Part shown: in pieces, positions 12,030-23,639 of the stretch
Position numbering within the stretch: the first letter of the stretch is position 1
Layout of the letters: each line of letters opens with the position of its first letter
Origin: Dugong dugon
Lineage: Eukaryota; Chordata; Mammalia; Sirenia; Dugongidae
Length of the DNA stretch: 64,000 nt
Direction: 5' to 3'
Assembly (NCBI GenBank): GCA_030035585.1
Contig: CM057469.1
Location: 58,421,501 to 58,485,500 of the forward strand
Made by a program: the position numbers and the translations under genes
The notes under the pieces: generated by a model
What the model saw: the letters and a program-made list of their open reading frames with translations, nothing else
What the model was told of the DNA's origin: nothing
Databases searched by the model: none

Positions 12030-13475
12030 TGTACTTTAGGTGAAAATTTACAGAGTAAATTAGATTCTCAATAAACAATTAATACACATTTTTTTTGGTG
12101 ACGTTTGTTGCCAACCCCGCAATTTATCAACACTCTCCCTTTCTCGAACTCGGGTTCCCCAATTCCATCCATCCAACTTTCCTGTCCCCTCTGGCCTTCT
12201 TGTCCTTGCCCTTGGGCTGGTGTGCCCATTCAGTCTTGTATACATGGTTGAGCTACGTATATTATTGTTTGTTTTATGTGCTTGTCTAATCTTTGGCTGA
12301 AGGCTGAACCTCAGGAGTGACTTCAATATTGAGTTAAAAGGCTGTTCAGGGGCCAGTCTCTGTCAGACTAGTAAGTTTGGTCTTTTTTTTGCATTAGAAT
12401 TTTGTTTTAAATTTTTCTCCAGCTCTGTCTACGACCTTCTATTGTGATCCCTGTCAGAGCAGTTGGTGGTGGCAGCCTGGCACCATCTAGTTGTGCTGGA
12501 CTCAGTCTGATGGAGGCTGTGGTAGTTGTTGTCCATTAGTCCTTTGGACTAATCTTTCCCTTGTGTCTTTGGTTTTCTTCATTCTCCCTTGCTCCAAATG
12601 GAGTGGGACCAGTTAAGTATCTTAGATGGCCGCTCACAAGCTTTTAAGACCCCAGATGCTACTCCAAAGTAGGAAGTAGAACATTTTCTTTATAAACTGT
12701 GTTATGCCAATTGAGCTAGACTTCCCCTGAGAGCACAGTCCCTAGCCCACAGCCCAATAACTCAGTCCCTCAGGGAGTTTGGATCTGTCTATGAACCTTC
12801 CATGACCTTGCCTTGTACAAGCTGTCCTGATTTCCCCAGTACTGTGTACTGTCTTACCCTTCACTAAAATTATCACTTATCTATTGTCTAGTTAGTGTTT
12901 TTCCCTCCTCACCCCTCCTCTACCTCATAACCATCAAAGATTGTTTCTTTCTGTGTGTAAACTTTTTCACGAATTTTTATAATAGTGGTCTCATGCAGTA
13001 TTTGTCCTTTTGTGATTGACTTATTTCACTCAGCATAATGTCCTCCAGATTCATCCATGTTGTGAGATGCTTCACAGATTCATTATTGTTCTTTATCATT
13101 GTGTAGTATCCATTGTATGTATGTATCATAGTTTGTTTAACCATTCATCTTTTGATGGGCTCTTAGATTGTTTCCATCTTTTTGTTGTTGTGAGTAATGT
13201 TGCAATGAACATGGGTGTGCATATGTCTATTTGTGTGACGGCTCTTACTTCTCTGGGATATATTCTTAGGAGTGGGATTACTGGATTGTATGGTATTTCT
13301 ATTTCTAGCTTTTTAAGGAAGTGTCATATCGTTTTCCAAAATGGTTGTACCATTTTTCATCCCCACCAACAGTGTAAAAGTATTCCAATCTCCCCACAGC
13401 CTCTCTAACATTTATTATTTTCTGTTTTTTTGATTCATTCCAGTAATGTCAGGGTGAGATGGTATCTCATTATAG
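12030..13475 (-). mobile_element. 5'-truncated L1 (L1-D)
   Basis: Matches the L1-A 3' UTR segment by segment and continues into the 3' end of ORF2, stopping about 1.45 kb from the 3' end. 5' truncation is typical of L1. An 8-bp match, tttcttat (12022-12029 and 13476-13483), is a possible but short TSD. The plus-strand ORF at 13016-13408 is antisense to ORF2 and not a gene. Confidence 0.88.
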
Positions 13476-13483
13476 TTTCTTAT

Positions 13484-16400
13484 ATATCCCTAGCACTTTT
13501 AAATTCAATTCTTGTTCTAGTTGGCCAGTTTGTTATACCTTATCTTCTCTTAAGTCTTTGCAAAGGCAATGATAGCTATTTTTTTTTTTTTTGTAGCATA
13601 ATGCAGTTTTTGTGTTACGCAGAGGTTTTCAATCGTTATGTATGCAATAGAAACTTTTTCCTTCCCTAAATGAAGTTTTATTCAAAATGGCATATAAACC
13701 ATGATAAAAGGCAAACCCAGGTTACTTCTTTCTTTGTCTTGTCCTTGCTTCCTTTTTCAGCCTTTCATGAACTCTGAAGAAAGGACTCAATTGTTTCTAA
13801 TTGTCGAGAAAATAATTGTATTTTGGATTGTTTAAAAGCAAAGGCTTCCCCTGCAATTAATTACAGTGATTAAGTATATTTCTGGAAAGGTTTGTTTGAT
13901 TTGACTTGCTACTCTTTATTGTTTCACATGGATGGTATGTAGGGGGCCATACATTCTGGTATCATGAGTTGTTTTGTAAGTTAAAGTGTAGTGCTATAGG
14001 TAAATGGATATTACACGTTTAAAATTTCTTTATGCACTACCATCTGCTTGGCTATTTGGAAATGCCTGCATTTGGATGAATACCATTACAGAGACAAGCT
14101 CTATTTTCACCCTCAGGGATTTTCAGTTATGACAGATAGAGGCACTTACTAGGTTAGACTGATGGATGATTGAAGATATTGTTACTTGTGACTGTATCAT
14201 CATTATTTCTCTCGCATTCATACTATGATTATAATGCACTTACAACTGAATTTCAATTTCCATTCATACTTTTTTGGATTTAAACAAATTATATCTACCA
14301 TCATTATAGGGAATATTTTAATTATTAGCAGTGAAGTATATAGTTAAAATAAGATGTTGTTAAAATATATCTTTAGCAAAGAATCCAAATCTGAAATAAT
14401 GAATAAAATTATATCAAGGTCCCAAATTCTAGGATGACATTTTCAGTGAGAGTTGTAGAGATGGAATCTGAGGGTCAAGCATTATCTCATGTTTACTTTC
14501 TATTCAGAAGTATGGAGAAGGTAGACAAAGTTTAATAAAGCAATGACTCTATAATCAAATCTTTTGATGAATGACATTTGAGATTTATTATATGTTCCAT
14601 CTTCCCTTGATCCACATCCACCTCTCTTTGCCATTTTTTAAAGTGATTAAATCATTCAGAGAGTAAATAGAACAACCTTGATTTGGCCTTTTCCTATGTT
14701 AAGTGATTTTATATCAAGACTGATGAGATGAATAGATTTCTACAATTTATTCTTAGTACTGTACATCCTGCACTTGAATTGGTTTCATTAATTATGCATC
14801 CAGCATTCAAGAGAAGATAAGATATCTAGGAAAATAATTTGATATTTGTTTTAAAAACTCTTATTAACTCAATGTTGGGCCTAGCTGAAACTTGTCATGA
14901 GGCCCAATAATACCATGTTGCCATTTGGTTTTTTATCAGTAACCAGATTCTCTTTATAATAATGACATAAATCACAATGTACCATATCTTTTACCAAATA
15001 ACACTCCCACATAAATAACTTGCCCATACATATAACACGTGGCATAGCTTGCTTATGAAAATTGAGAGGAGGGGTTGCACAATTGGTTAAAAATGTATAA
15101 TGAGCGCACTATTTGTGTACAAATACGGGACTACCTTCTCTACTCTGTTAACTTTAATCAAAATGTAAATTCTGTGCAATGCACACATTTCACATATTTT
15201 ACTCTAGTATGTGCACACATGTGTATGTGTATGCATACATACATGTGTGTGTTTATTCTAATATTTTTCTTACAATAGCAAGAATACCAATACTGTCTGT
15301 GTGTGTGCTTGAGTGCGATATAGTTCATACACTCACTTTAAAGTAAAACTAGTTGAAAGTTTGGAATATTTCCATATAACATAAATCCATTATTGGTTGG
15401 TTGTCAATAGTGTTGATATCTTATGAAAAGGCTGGTTTACCTATGTTAGTCTGACACTTATCTGATATTGACAATGCTCCTCTTTCCTGAGTTTCGATGG
15501 CTTTTAATACGTAGTCTCACCAGAAATTTAAGTACACCTTTGTTATTCTTCAAGCTTTTACGTTGCTTATTATGTTTAGATATTTTTAACTTAATTTAAA
15601 TTTAATATTTAAATTATTTTTTATTTAATAAAAACATTTATTGTTTTCTTATAATTCAAATTTCAAAAGAAAGGCAAAAGTCTAAAGACTATAGAGAAAA
15701 TTTTTAATTTTTTTACGTGAAGGGGATATCTTGAGATTTCTCTATTGTTTATTGAGTCGTAAAGTTTGGATCCATTAAAAATAATTTACTAAGAAACATT
15801 TGAGGGATGTAATATGAGTAAGATTGGAAATACAAGGGTTTGTTTTGCCTTTTTGGTTTGCTTGTTTTTTACATTGCCATTAGATGAATTGAGAGCACGC
15901 CACGTGTTACCAGGGCCTAATTTTGTCCAGATAAATGTATTAAAACTACTGTCAGATAGCCCAGTGGATGTGAATGCTTGATTCAATCTATGGGGAACAG
16001 CTCCCCACTGAGCCTTTATAGAAGAACAACTGTTTAAAGAAGAATGGAAAGTAGAACAGACACAAAGTTAAAAGACAAATGTGCAGACTCCTGCTTTTAA
16101 TGATATTCAAGGGTTTGGCAAGTCATTAACTTTAGTGCCATGGAATCGCTGAAAGGAAGATTTAAAAATAAAAAGTTGTGGCTATCCAGGGACTAAGATG
16201 CCGAAGGATCCAGAAAGACTGCTATTGGAGGGGATCTGCATGCATAGGAGGTCAGAGTCAATTGAAAAGAAATATGGAAATGGTAATTGATTCCTCTTAA
16301 AAAGCTGGTGGCTGTTGCAGAGAATAAGTAGGTTGGTAAATCATTGGTATTTTAAATATTAAAAAGATGCTTTCTGAATCTTCACAGATTGTCTCGAATT

Positions 16401-17209
16401 TTCTATTATATTGAGTAAGGATAATTGCTTTCTTGCAAATAGGCTATGAGCAGTTATTAAAAGTGAAAAATTGTCAACCTTATTGAGGATGTGTTTCTCA
16501 AGTACCAGTGAAAATGTTCCATTGATTACTATATGTTAGCCTACCAAAATACATACCCCTTGTATACATCTACATCATGTGGAATAAGTGACCTTGGTGT
16601 CTGCTTCCCCAATATCACCTGTTACTCATTTTATCTTTCACTCTCCATTCCTCCCTCGTACCTTTCAAAATATATCAGTGAGCCAGAAATCTTGATCTTT
16701 TGAAAATGAAACATTTAGTAATACTGAGGAAATGATCAAATTTTCTACTTATCTGGCATGCTCTTAGCACTTTTATTTTGAAAAAGTAGAAAAAAAGATC
16801 TGATTTTTCCTTTAATAAAAACTAAATTTAAATCTGCTATTGAGAAAGTGCAGGGAGTAATTATATCTAGGTTTGATTAATTAGCCATGAAGATGATTTG
16901 TTATAACTCTTCTCCTGTGATTTCTTTTCACATGAAAGGAAACTGACTTGGAGCCAAATTACCAGCAGGAACTGAATGCTCTTTACTGTTGTACTTATCA
17001 GGAGCTAAGCCTTAGATTGAAGCCACCTATGGAAAAGCTGCCTTACATGGTTCACAATGGAAGAGTACTATAGATGAAAATGGAAACCTGCATCCCATCA
17101 TGAAGGTGAAAGGGAAGCCACAGAAGAAAAATGAAGAAAATGGGCTTTTATTGAATGCCTGGTTGGGGAGGGGGGAGGGTGCAGATATTTTCATATACAT
17201 AGCTTACTC
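13484..17209. other. gene-free interval, about 3.7 kb
   Basis: AT-rich single-copy-looking sequence with no supported gene. Short ORFs here lack family features. A short G-rich patch (17161-17180) lies just before the RTE copy. Old, unrecognised repeats may be present. Confidence 0.45.
15183..15255. repeat. ACAT/GTGT-rich low-complexity tract
   Basis: Degenerate alternating purine-pyrimidine sequence (tgtgcacacatgtgtatgtg and similar). Confidence 0.6.
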
Positions 17210-17220
17210 AATCCAAAGTT

Positions 17221-18191
17221 GTTGCTGTTAGGTGTTGTCGAGTTGGTTCCAACTCATAGTGACCCTATGTACAATAGGAGTAAACACTGCCCAGTCCTGC
17301 TCCATCCTCATAATCGTTGCTATGTTTGAGCCCATTGCTACAGCCGCTGTGTCAATCCATCTCTTTGAGGGCCTTCCTCTTTTTCACCCACCCTCTACCT
17401 TATCAAGCAAGATATTCTTCTCCTCCTAATAACATGTTTAAAGTATGTGAGACGAAGACTTGCCATTCTTGCTTCCAAGGAACAACCTGGTTGTACTTCT
17501 TCCAAGACAGAAGTGTTTGTTCTTCTGGCAGTCCATGGTATATTCAATATTCTTCACCAACACCATAATTCAAAGGTGTCAATTCTTCTTTGGTCTTCCG
17601 TATTCATTGTCCATCTTTCATATACAGAAAAAGAGGTTGAAAATACCGTGGCTTGGGTCAGGTGCACCTTAGTCCTCAACATGACATCTTTAGTTTTCAA
17701 AACTTTAAAGAGATCTTCTGCAGCAGATTTGCCCAAGGCAATATGTTGTTTAATTTCTTGACTCCTGCTTCCATGAGCATTGATTGTGGATCGAAGTAAA
17801 ACAAAATCTTTTGCAACTTCAATCTTTTCTCCATTTATCATGATGTTGCTTATTGGTCCAGTTGTGAGGATTTTTGTATTTCTTTACATTGAAGTGTAGT
17901 CCATACTGAAGTCTGTAGTCTTTGATCTTCATCAGTAAGTGCTTAAATTCTTCTTTGCTTTCAGCAAGCAAGGTTGTGTCATCTGCATATTGCATTAATT
18001 TTCCACCAATCCTGATGCCACATTCTTCTTCATATAGTCCAGCTTCTCAGATTATTTGCTCAGCATATAGACTGAATAAGCATGATGAAAGGATACAACC
18101 CTGACACATACCTTTCCTGATTTTAAACCACACAGTATCCCCTTGTTCTCTTCAAACAACTGCCTCTTGGTCTATGTACAGTTTTCACATG
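17221..18191 (-). mobile_element. RTE/BovB-type LINE, 5'-truncated
   Basis: Minus-strand non-LTR retrotransposon fragment. The 3' end (17221 onward) begins with the gttgctgttaggtg...cgagttggttcc...gaccctatgtac block typical of elephant RTE. The reverse complement encodes the end of the RT: the catalytic YADDTTL box at 17975-17990 and the INGEKIEV...EIKQ...LKTKDVMLRTKVHL stretch (17554-17841). The flanks share aatccaaa (17210-17217 and 18192-18199), a plausible TSD. Frameshifts and missing 5' sequence make it inactive. Confidence 0.85.
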
Positions 18192-18261
18192 AATCCAAAA
18201 AGTTAAAAGCCTCTAAAACACTAAGGAAATAATGTTATGATTATAAATTATATTATAATAA

Positions 18262-18287
18262 CCTCAGAGTATGGACTCTGGAGTCAG
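18262..18287 (+). mobile_element. MIR fragment, left piece
   Basis: The tatggactctggagtcag block matches the region of MIR SINEs just before the B box. It resumes at 18802 after the SINE insertion; gagtcag is found on both sides (18281-18287 and 18802-18808). Confidence 0.55.
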
Positions 18288-18801
18288 AGTTTAAAAAGAA
18301 AAAAAAAAGTCAAGCTGATTCCAACTCATAGCAACCCTATAGGACTGAGTAGAACCGCCTCTAGGCTTTCTAAGGCTGTAAATTTGTTTTTTAAATTCTA
18401 CTTTAGATGACGGTTTACAGAGAAAATTAGTTTCTCCTTAAACAATTAATACACATATTGTTTTATGACATTGGTTGCTAACGCGATGACATGTCAACAC
18501 TCTCCTTTTCTTGACCTTGGGTTCCCTATTACCAGATTTCCTGTCTCCTCCTGCCTTCTTGTCCTTGCCCCTGGGCTGGTGTGTCCATTTAGTCTCATTT
18601 TGTCTTATGGGCCTGTCTAGTCTTTGGCTGAAAGGTGAACCTCAGGAGTTACTTCAGTACCGAGTGAAGAGGATATCCGGGGGGTATACTCTCAGAAAAG
18701 GCTGTAAACCTTTACGGAAGCCAACTGCCACATCTTTCCTTTTGTGGAGTGGCTGGTGGGTTTGAACAGCCAAGTGCTTTACTGCACCACCAGGGCTCCC
18801 A
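18288..18801 (-). mobile_element. AfroSINE-type SINE, interrupted by an L1 fragment
   Basis: Minus-strand SINE in two parts. The 3' part (18288-18382) starts with an A-rich tail and has ccaactcatagcaaccctat. The 5' part (18698-18801) ends in the tRNA-like head with ccaccagggctccc. The L1 3' end at 18383-18697 splits it. It sits inside a MIR with a short matching flank (gagtcag). Confidence 0.88.
18383..18697 (-). mobile_element. L1 3' UTR fragment (L1-E) inside a SINE
   Basis: About 315 bp of the same L1 3' UTR seen in L1-A, 5'-truncated, with the T-rich tail at the left. The 11-bp target duplication aaggctgtaaa is perfect (18372-18382 and 18698-18708). Confidence 0.93.
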
Positions 18802-19000
18802 GAGTCAGTCTACTTGAGTTGAATTCTTACTTTCTTACATACTAGTTATGTGATGTTGGGCAAATTATTTATTTTTATGTACCTATTTCCTAAGTTGTAA
18901 AATAATAACACCTATAAGGTTTGTAAGGACTTGATATCTGTAGGGCTTTTAGAACAATGGCAAACACAGATGTTAGGTAAATGTTTGCTACTGTTATTAA
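18802..19000 (+). mobile_element. MIR fragment, right piece
   Basis: Recognisable MIR order: the ttatgtgatgttgggcaaa core, then a cctatttcctaagttgtaaaat-like block, then ataaggtttgtaagga and a 3' section ending near tgttaggtaaatgtttgct. Ancient and diverged. Confidence 0.65.
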
Positions 19001-19007
19001 TAAGGAA

Positions 19008-19206
19008 TCCCTGAGTGATGCAAATGGTTAATGTTCTTGACTGCTAACCAAAAGTTTGGAGGTTCGAGTTTACTAAGAGCACCTCAGAAAAAAGACCTGG
19101 CATTCCACTTTTGAAAAAATCCGCTGCTGAAAACCCTATGCAGTACAGTTCTACTCTGACAAACATGGAGTCACCATGAGTCAGAATTGACTCAACCGTT
19201 TTTGTA
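19008..19206 (+). mobile_element. AfroSINE-type SINE
   Basis: Plus strand. tRNA-like head with gactgctaaccaaaag and a B-box-like ggttcgagttta, then the aaaaaagacctggcattcc subtype segment, then aaaaccctatgcagtac, and a final gagtcagaattgactcaacc. First of three same-strand copies in about 750 bp. Confidence 0.88.
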
Positions 19207-19371
19207 AATTACTAATAAAGGATACAATATCAGTCTCAAAGCACTGCGTCATATCTTCTTATAATCTTAAAAGATGGTATAAAGCATATTTTGAAAAGTA
19301 AGTGTATCTGACTTAATATTAAGAAGTCAGTAAAATAATACTATTTATTTATTGATTTTTAATTTTTTTTA

Positions 19372-19545
19372 AGGAGCCCTGGTGACATGGTGGTTAAAGC
19401 GATTGACTGCTAACCGAAAGGTCCATGGTTCCAACCCATCAGAGGCTCTGCAGGAGAAAAATGTGGCAGTCTGCTTCTGTGGAGATTTACAGCCTTGGAA
19501 ACCACATGGGGTCACTACGAGTCAAATCGACTCCATGGCAGCAGG
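19372..19545 (+). mobile_element. AfroSINE-type SINE
   Basis: Begins aaggagccctggtgacatgg and runs through gactgctaaccgaaaggtcc, B-box ggttccaaccc, and gagtcaaatcgactccatgg. Confidence 0.87.
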
Positions 19546-19562
19546 GTTTTTTTTTTTGATCG

Positions 19563-19762
19563 TTTGCTTTGGTGGTGCTAAGGTTAAGCACTTGGCTGCT
19601 AACTGAAAGGTTGGCAGTTCAAACCCATCCAGCAACTTTATAGTATAAAGCCCTAAATGATTAGCTCCCATAAAGATTATAGCCATGAAAACCCTATGGG
19701 GCAGTTCGTTTCTGTCACATGCAGTTGCTTTGAGTCAAAAATTGATTCAAAAGCCAACAACA
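19563..19762 (+). mobile_element. AfroSINE-type SINE, longer subtype
   Basis: Head ggctgctaactgaaaggttg and B-box gttcaaacccatc, a middle segment with ctcccataaagattatagcc (the longer subtype), then aaaaccctatggggcag and a gattcaaaagcc tail. Confidence 0.85.
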
Positions 19763-19823
19763 CCACCACCAATGACAACAATGCCAACACCACCAACTCC
19801 ACCACCAACAATGCCAACAATTT
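19756..19823. repeat. CAACACCACC-type simple repeat at SINE tail
   Basis: Degenerate CAACAC/CACCAC/AACAATGCC units directly continue the tail of the preceding SINE. Probably grew from the SINE's CAACAACAAC-like 3' end. Confidence 0.75.
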
Positions 19824-20419
19824 ATTTTTTAATAAAACAGTATTTTAAAAATTATTTTCAGTGTTACAAAATAATGTATTTGTGATTAAAGTCATTACAT
19901 GATATAACAAGATAGCTCATGTAGATGCGACACCAAAACAATTGACGAAATTTTTCTATTGCTTTTTTATATATCATTTAGTTTGCTTCCTAGCACATAG
20001 AATTTTAAGACATTCAGATGCCTATAAAAGTGAATTGGTCAGCTTTGCCATATCATTGTTTTTATCAAGTATTTTGGGTTTGTACAGATGATACCCAGGG
20101 ATCTACATTATTAAAAAAAAAAGAATTCTAAAGCTTGAGTATCAGTGGGTTAGGACATGAAATAAAAAATAAAAAAACTAAAAAAAGAAAATAAACAAAC
20201 AGAAGAAAACAATTATATGAGGACAGTTTGCAGATCAAAATTAGAAATCCTTGTGGCAAGAAATACTGCTTCCTATGAACATTAACATAGAGCTAGAAGC
20301 TAATTGCGCAATAGACACAAACTGCAAACCCATATCAATATTCAGTATAAGAGTTTCCATTCTATAAGAAGTTTCAATTCTCTAAGAAATTATGATGTAC
20401 TCTATGATAAATACCTTTG
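19824..20419. other. gene-free interval with A-rich tract
   Basis: A-rich low-complexity sequence around 20111-20210. No gene supported. Confidence 0.5.
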
Positions 20420-20424
20420 AATAC

Positions 20425-20944
20425 TGTCTTAGTTATCTAGTGCTGCTGTAACAGAAATACCACAAGTGGATGGCTTTAACAAAAAAAAGTTTATTCTCAT
20501 AGTCTAGGAGGCTAGAAGTCTGAATTCAGGGTACCAGCTATAAGAGAAGGCTTTCTCTGTCTGTCGGCTCTGGGGGAAGGTCCTTGTCAACATTCTTCTC
20601 CTTGTCTAGGAGCTTCTCAGCACAGGGACCCCAGGTCGAAAGGAGCCCTCTGCTCTCGGCTCTGCTTTCTTGGCAGTAGGAGAGCCTCCCGTCTCTCTGC
20701 TCACTTCTCTCTTTTCTATCTCAAGAGAGACTGACTGAAGAGACAACCTAATCTTGTAGATTGAGTCCTTCCTCATTAACATAACTGACTCTAATCCTGC
20801 CTCATTGACGTCATTGAGGTAGGATTTACAACACATAGGAAAATCATATCAGATGACAAAATGGTGGACAATCACACAACACTGGGAATCGTGGCCTCGC
20901 CAAGTTGGCACATATTTTTGGGGGACACAATTCAATCCGTAACA
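20425..20944 (-). mobile_element. solo LTR (MaLR/ERVL-like)
   Basis: On the plus strand it starts TGTCTTAGTTATCTAGTGCT and ends TTCAATCCGTAACA; read on the minus strand it begins TGTTACGGATTGAATTGTGT. Flanked by a perfect 5-bp duplication aatac (20420-20424 and 20945-20949). Same family as 9237-9760. No internal region. The ORFs over it are not genes. Confidence 0.88.
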
Positions 20945-20949
20945 AATAC

Positions 20950-22355
20950 CAGTATTTAGCTTGTTTTGTTAAGCTATTTTCACATTTCACTCGAAAATAT
21001 TTATTTTCACACATGTCAGGTTTATATCCCTTTATTTTCAGGATGTTCTTTTTTTTTTTTTTTGAGGTCTGTATATTATTTCTGAAGTGGGTCAAGAATG
21101 ACAAGTTAATATTACTTGAAATATCTTCTGCTTTTGATGGTGGGAAACTACTGACATATCCCTTTATAAATGGACTTTTTTTGAATATGAAAATTCATGG
21201 CTTTGTAGTAGATGAAACTGGAATCTTAATGTTTTATAGGCAATTCCTTTTTCCATTTATAATAGCACAGTAAGTAGGTGAAGAATTGTTATTAAATTTC
21301 TTCAGTATATTTGGTATTTAGCACATTTGAACATTTATAACTTGCTCCTTTCATTATTCTGTAATGTTTTATGCTTATAGATTAAGTTCTTAACTATATA
21401 AAAACAGATAATTATCATAATAACAATAATGTTTGAGTTGATATTTTTCTTGAGTATAAAGCAGAATTAAAAAAAGAGCTGATTGAAAACCTTTAATGAA
21501 AAATTCTATCTGGATTTATTATTCTTTTGCTTGTGCTCTAGCAATTATATTCATTACAGTTTTAATTTCGAGCAATATTGCCTAGATAAAATTAAGTAAA
21601 CATCTCCTGTTAGTATTTGTTTATATACTGAACATCATTTGCCTTTTCCCCTTCATTTCTTGCAATGTACATTCAATTATAATTACTTTTTCTTGTTTAA
21701 TGCTTACCATGTTGTAATAATGCTGCATGTATTAAAAAATCATATGCAGAGCCTGCTAGAAGATGTGAAATATTCATTGTATATATATAAATAAGCAATA
21801 TATTCATCTGAACTAATTAATAAAGTTTCAATTTGAAGAAAACTCTCTCTTCCTTAAAATATGTAAATTAATATCCCTTGGGATAAACAGCCCTTGAAGC
21901 AGGTAGCTGTTTTAGATAAAAGTTTATGTATCAGTTGCCAAATTCAACCAACCTTTTTTTTTATTATACAGATAATTATTGATGTATAGTTATTGAGGTT
22001 TCACTCAATTATATTGCTAATGTGGTTTCTCTTCCACAGAGTTGAGGCTTAGTAATGATATCTAGCAAATACGAATCATCTTCAAAAATATAGTTGACTC
22101 ATTTTTTTAAACCAATATAAAGGAAGGAATTGAAATTTTTTATTGATTTTTTTCCAGAATGTTCTCCATGTTGCCGTTGATAGTTACCTCTTTATCATAC
22201 AATTATACAACCAAGCTGATATATGTGAAGGAGGGAAAACAAGAAAAGATGGGAGAAAAACAGATTTAGAGTGGTGAAGGACATCCAATAATAATAATGA
22301 CTATTGGGTATCCCCTGTAACGATTTTTTAAATTTAGCCAATATGCGGGACAGAA
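20950..22355. other. gene-free AT-rich interval
   Basis: Contains a T-run at 21050-21064 and otherwise unremarkable AT-rich DNA. The 122-codon ORF at 20905-21273 starts inside the LTR and has no family features. Confidence 0.5.
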
Positions 22356-22482
22356 AAAAAACCAAATCCGTTGCTGTTGAGTCAATTCCGACTCATAACG
22401 ACCCTATAGCACAGACTAGAGCTGCTCCATAGGATTTCAAGGAGTGGCTATTAGGGTTGCTAATAGTCGGCTTTTTGGAAAA
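22356..22482 (-). mobile_element. AfroSINE-type SINE, tRNA head damaged
   Basis: Contains gttgctgttgagtcaattcc, gaccctatagcacag and ctccataggatttcaaggag. The head is scrambled (gttgctaatagtcggctttttgg), so most of the A/B-box region is lost. Confidence 0.78.
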
Positions 22483-22689
22483 AGGGTGTTATGTTGTGAG
22501 ATAATGTATTATGGAGAAAAAAGTTGAGCCAAAACAACTAAAAGATAACAGGGATAAGGCAGTTCCACAAGTGGAAAATTATAATGCATTCCATTGTTAA
22601 ATATGTAGTGTTTACAGTGATAGAACATCATGTTAAGTATATGTAGTAGAAAGATAATTGAGCTCAGGAGAGTGGCAGAGTTTTATCTA

Positions 22690-22890
22690 TCTACTCACCT
22701 GTCTGTATTATTCTCTCTCTACATATATAAGCACACACATATCTTCACCTAATGCAAAGAACATAAACAGCATTTCCACATGAATATGTGAGATTATATG
22801 TGCATGCTTGCATGTATGTGTATGTAGACATAAGTATCCAGATATGTGCATATATGTATGTATTTATATGTCATGTGTATAGAGATAAAA
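22690..22890. repeat. mixed CATA/TATG low-complexity region
   Basis: Alternating ATAC, TATG and CTCT motifs (for example atgtgcatatatgtatgtat). No gene. Confidence 0.55.
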
Positions 22891-23010
22891 TGTGAAGTGC
22901 CAAGATTTGTTGTGATGGCTGAAGGAGAGATGTAGACTGACACATACAGGACTGAAGACAGTCTTGCAGCATACTCTTATTCGACGAGTACAAGAACAAA
23001 TGGAGTAAGA

Positions 23011-23166
23011 AAAAAAACACTGTTGTCAAGTCAATTTCAACTCATAGTGACCCTATAGGACAGAGTAGAACTGCCCCATAGGGTTTCCAAAGAGTGCCTG
23101 GTGGGTTCAAACTGCCAGTCTTTTGGTTAGCAGCCGAACACTTAACCACTGTACTACCTCGGCTAT
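23011..23166 (-). mobile_element. AfroSINE-type SINE with perfect TSD
   Basis: Minus-strand copy from an A-tail to a tRNA-like head (gttagcagccgaacacttaa). Flanked by the perfect 10-bp duplication tggagtaaga (23001-23010 and 23167-23176). Confidence 0.93.
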
Positions 23167-23436
23167 TGGAGTAAGAGAAGAGGTAGCCAATAATATAGGA
23201 GGAAAGCTAAGATAGTGCTGCAGTCCAGTTGGATGGAAGCTAATGATGGAAAAAGTTTTTAAAAAACTAAATGCACTAAATGCTATACAGAGACTAGGGT
23301 GAATGAGTGAAGAAAACCTTTTGCTTTTGGAAAGTGGAAGATCAATGGAGTCTTAATAGCAGCTGTTAGAGCAGGTTATGAGAGTCAAATTACAGAGCTT
23401 TAGGAATGGGGACTGTGAGAAATGGGGGTAGCTTGT

Positions 23437-23636
23437 TGGAGTCCTTGGATGATAGACACAGTTAAGAACTTGGCTGCCAACCGAACGGTTGGTGATTTGA
23501 ACTCGTCCAAAGGCTCCTCTGAAGAAAGGCCTAGAGACCTGCTTGCAAAAGATCACAGCCTTGATACCCAAGCCAATGTAGTTCTACTCTGCACACATGG
23601 GGTTGCCAAGAGTAAGAGTCTATTTGATGACAACTT
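23437..23636 (+). mobile_element. AfroSINE-type SINE
   Basis: Plus strand with gttaagaacttggctgccaa, a weak B box, the gaagaaaggcctagagacct subtype segment and a final gatgacaact before a T-run. Confidence 0.85.
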
Positions 23637-23639
23637 TTT

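Noticed and set aside
13016-13408. 130-codon plus-strand ORF
   Set aside because: Antisense to L1-D ORF2; similar antisense ORFs occur at 3337-3594 and 49956-50255.
17161-17180. Possible G-quadruplex
   Set aside because: The G-runs (ggggaggggggaggg) are too closely packed to give four tracts with normal loops, so I do not call it.
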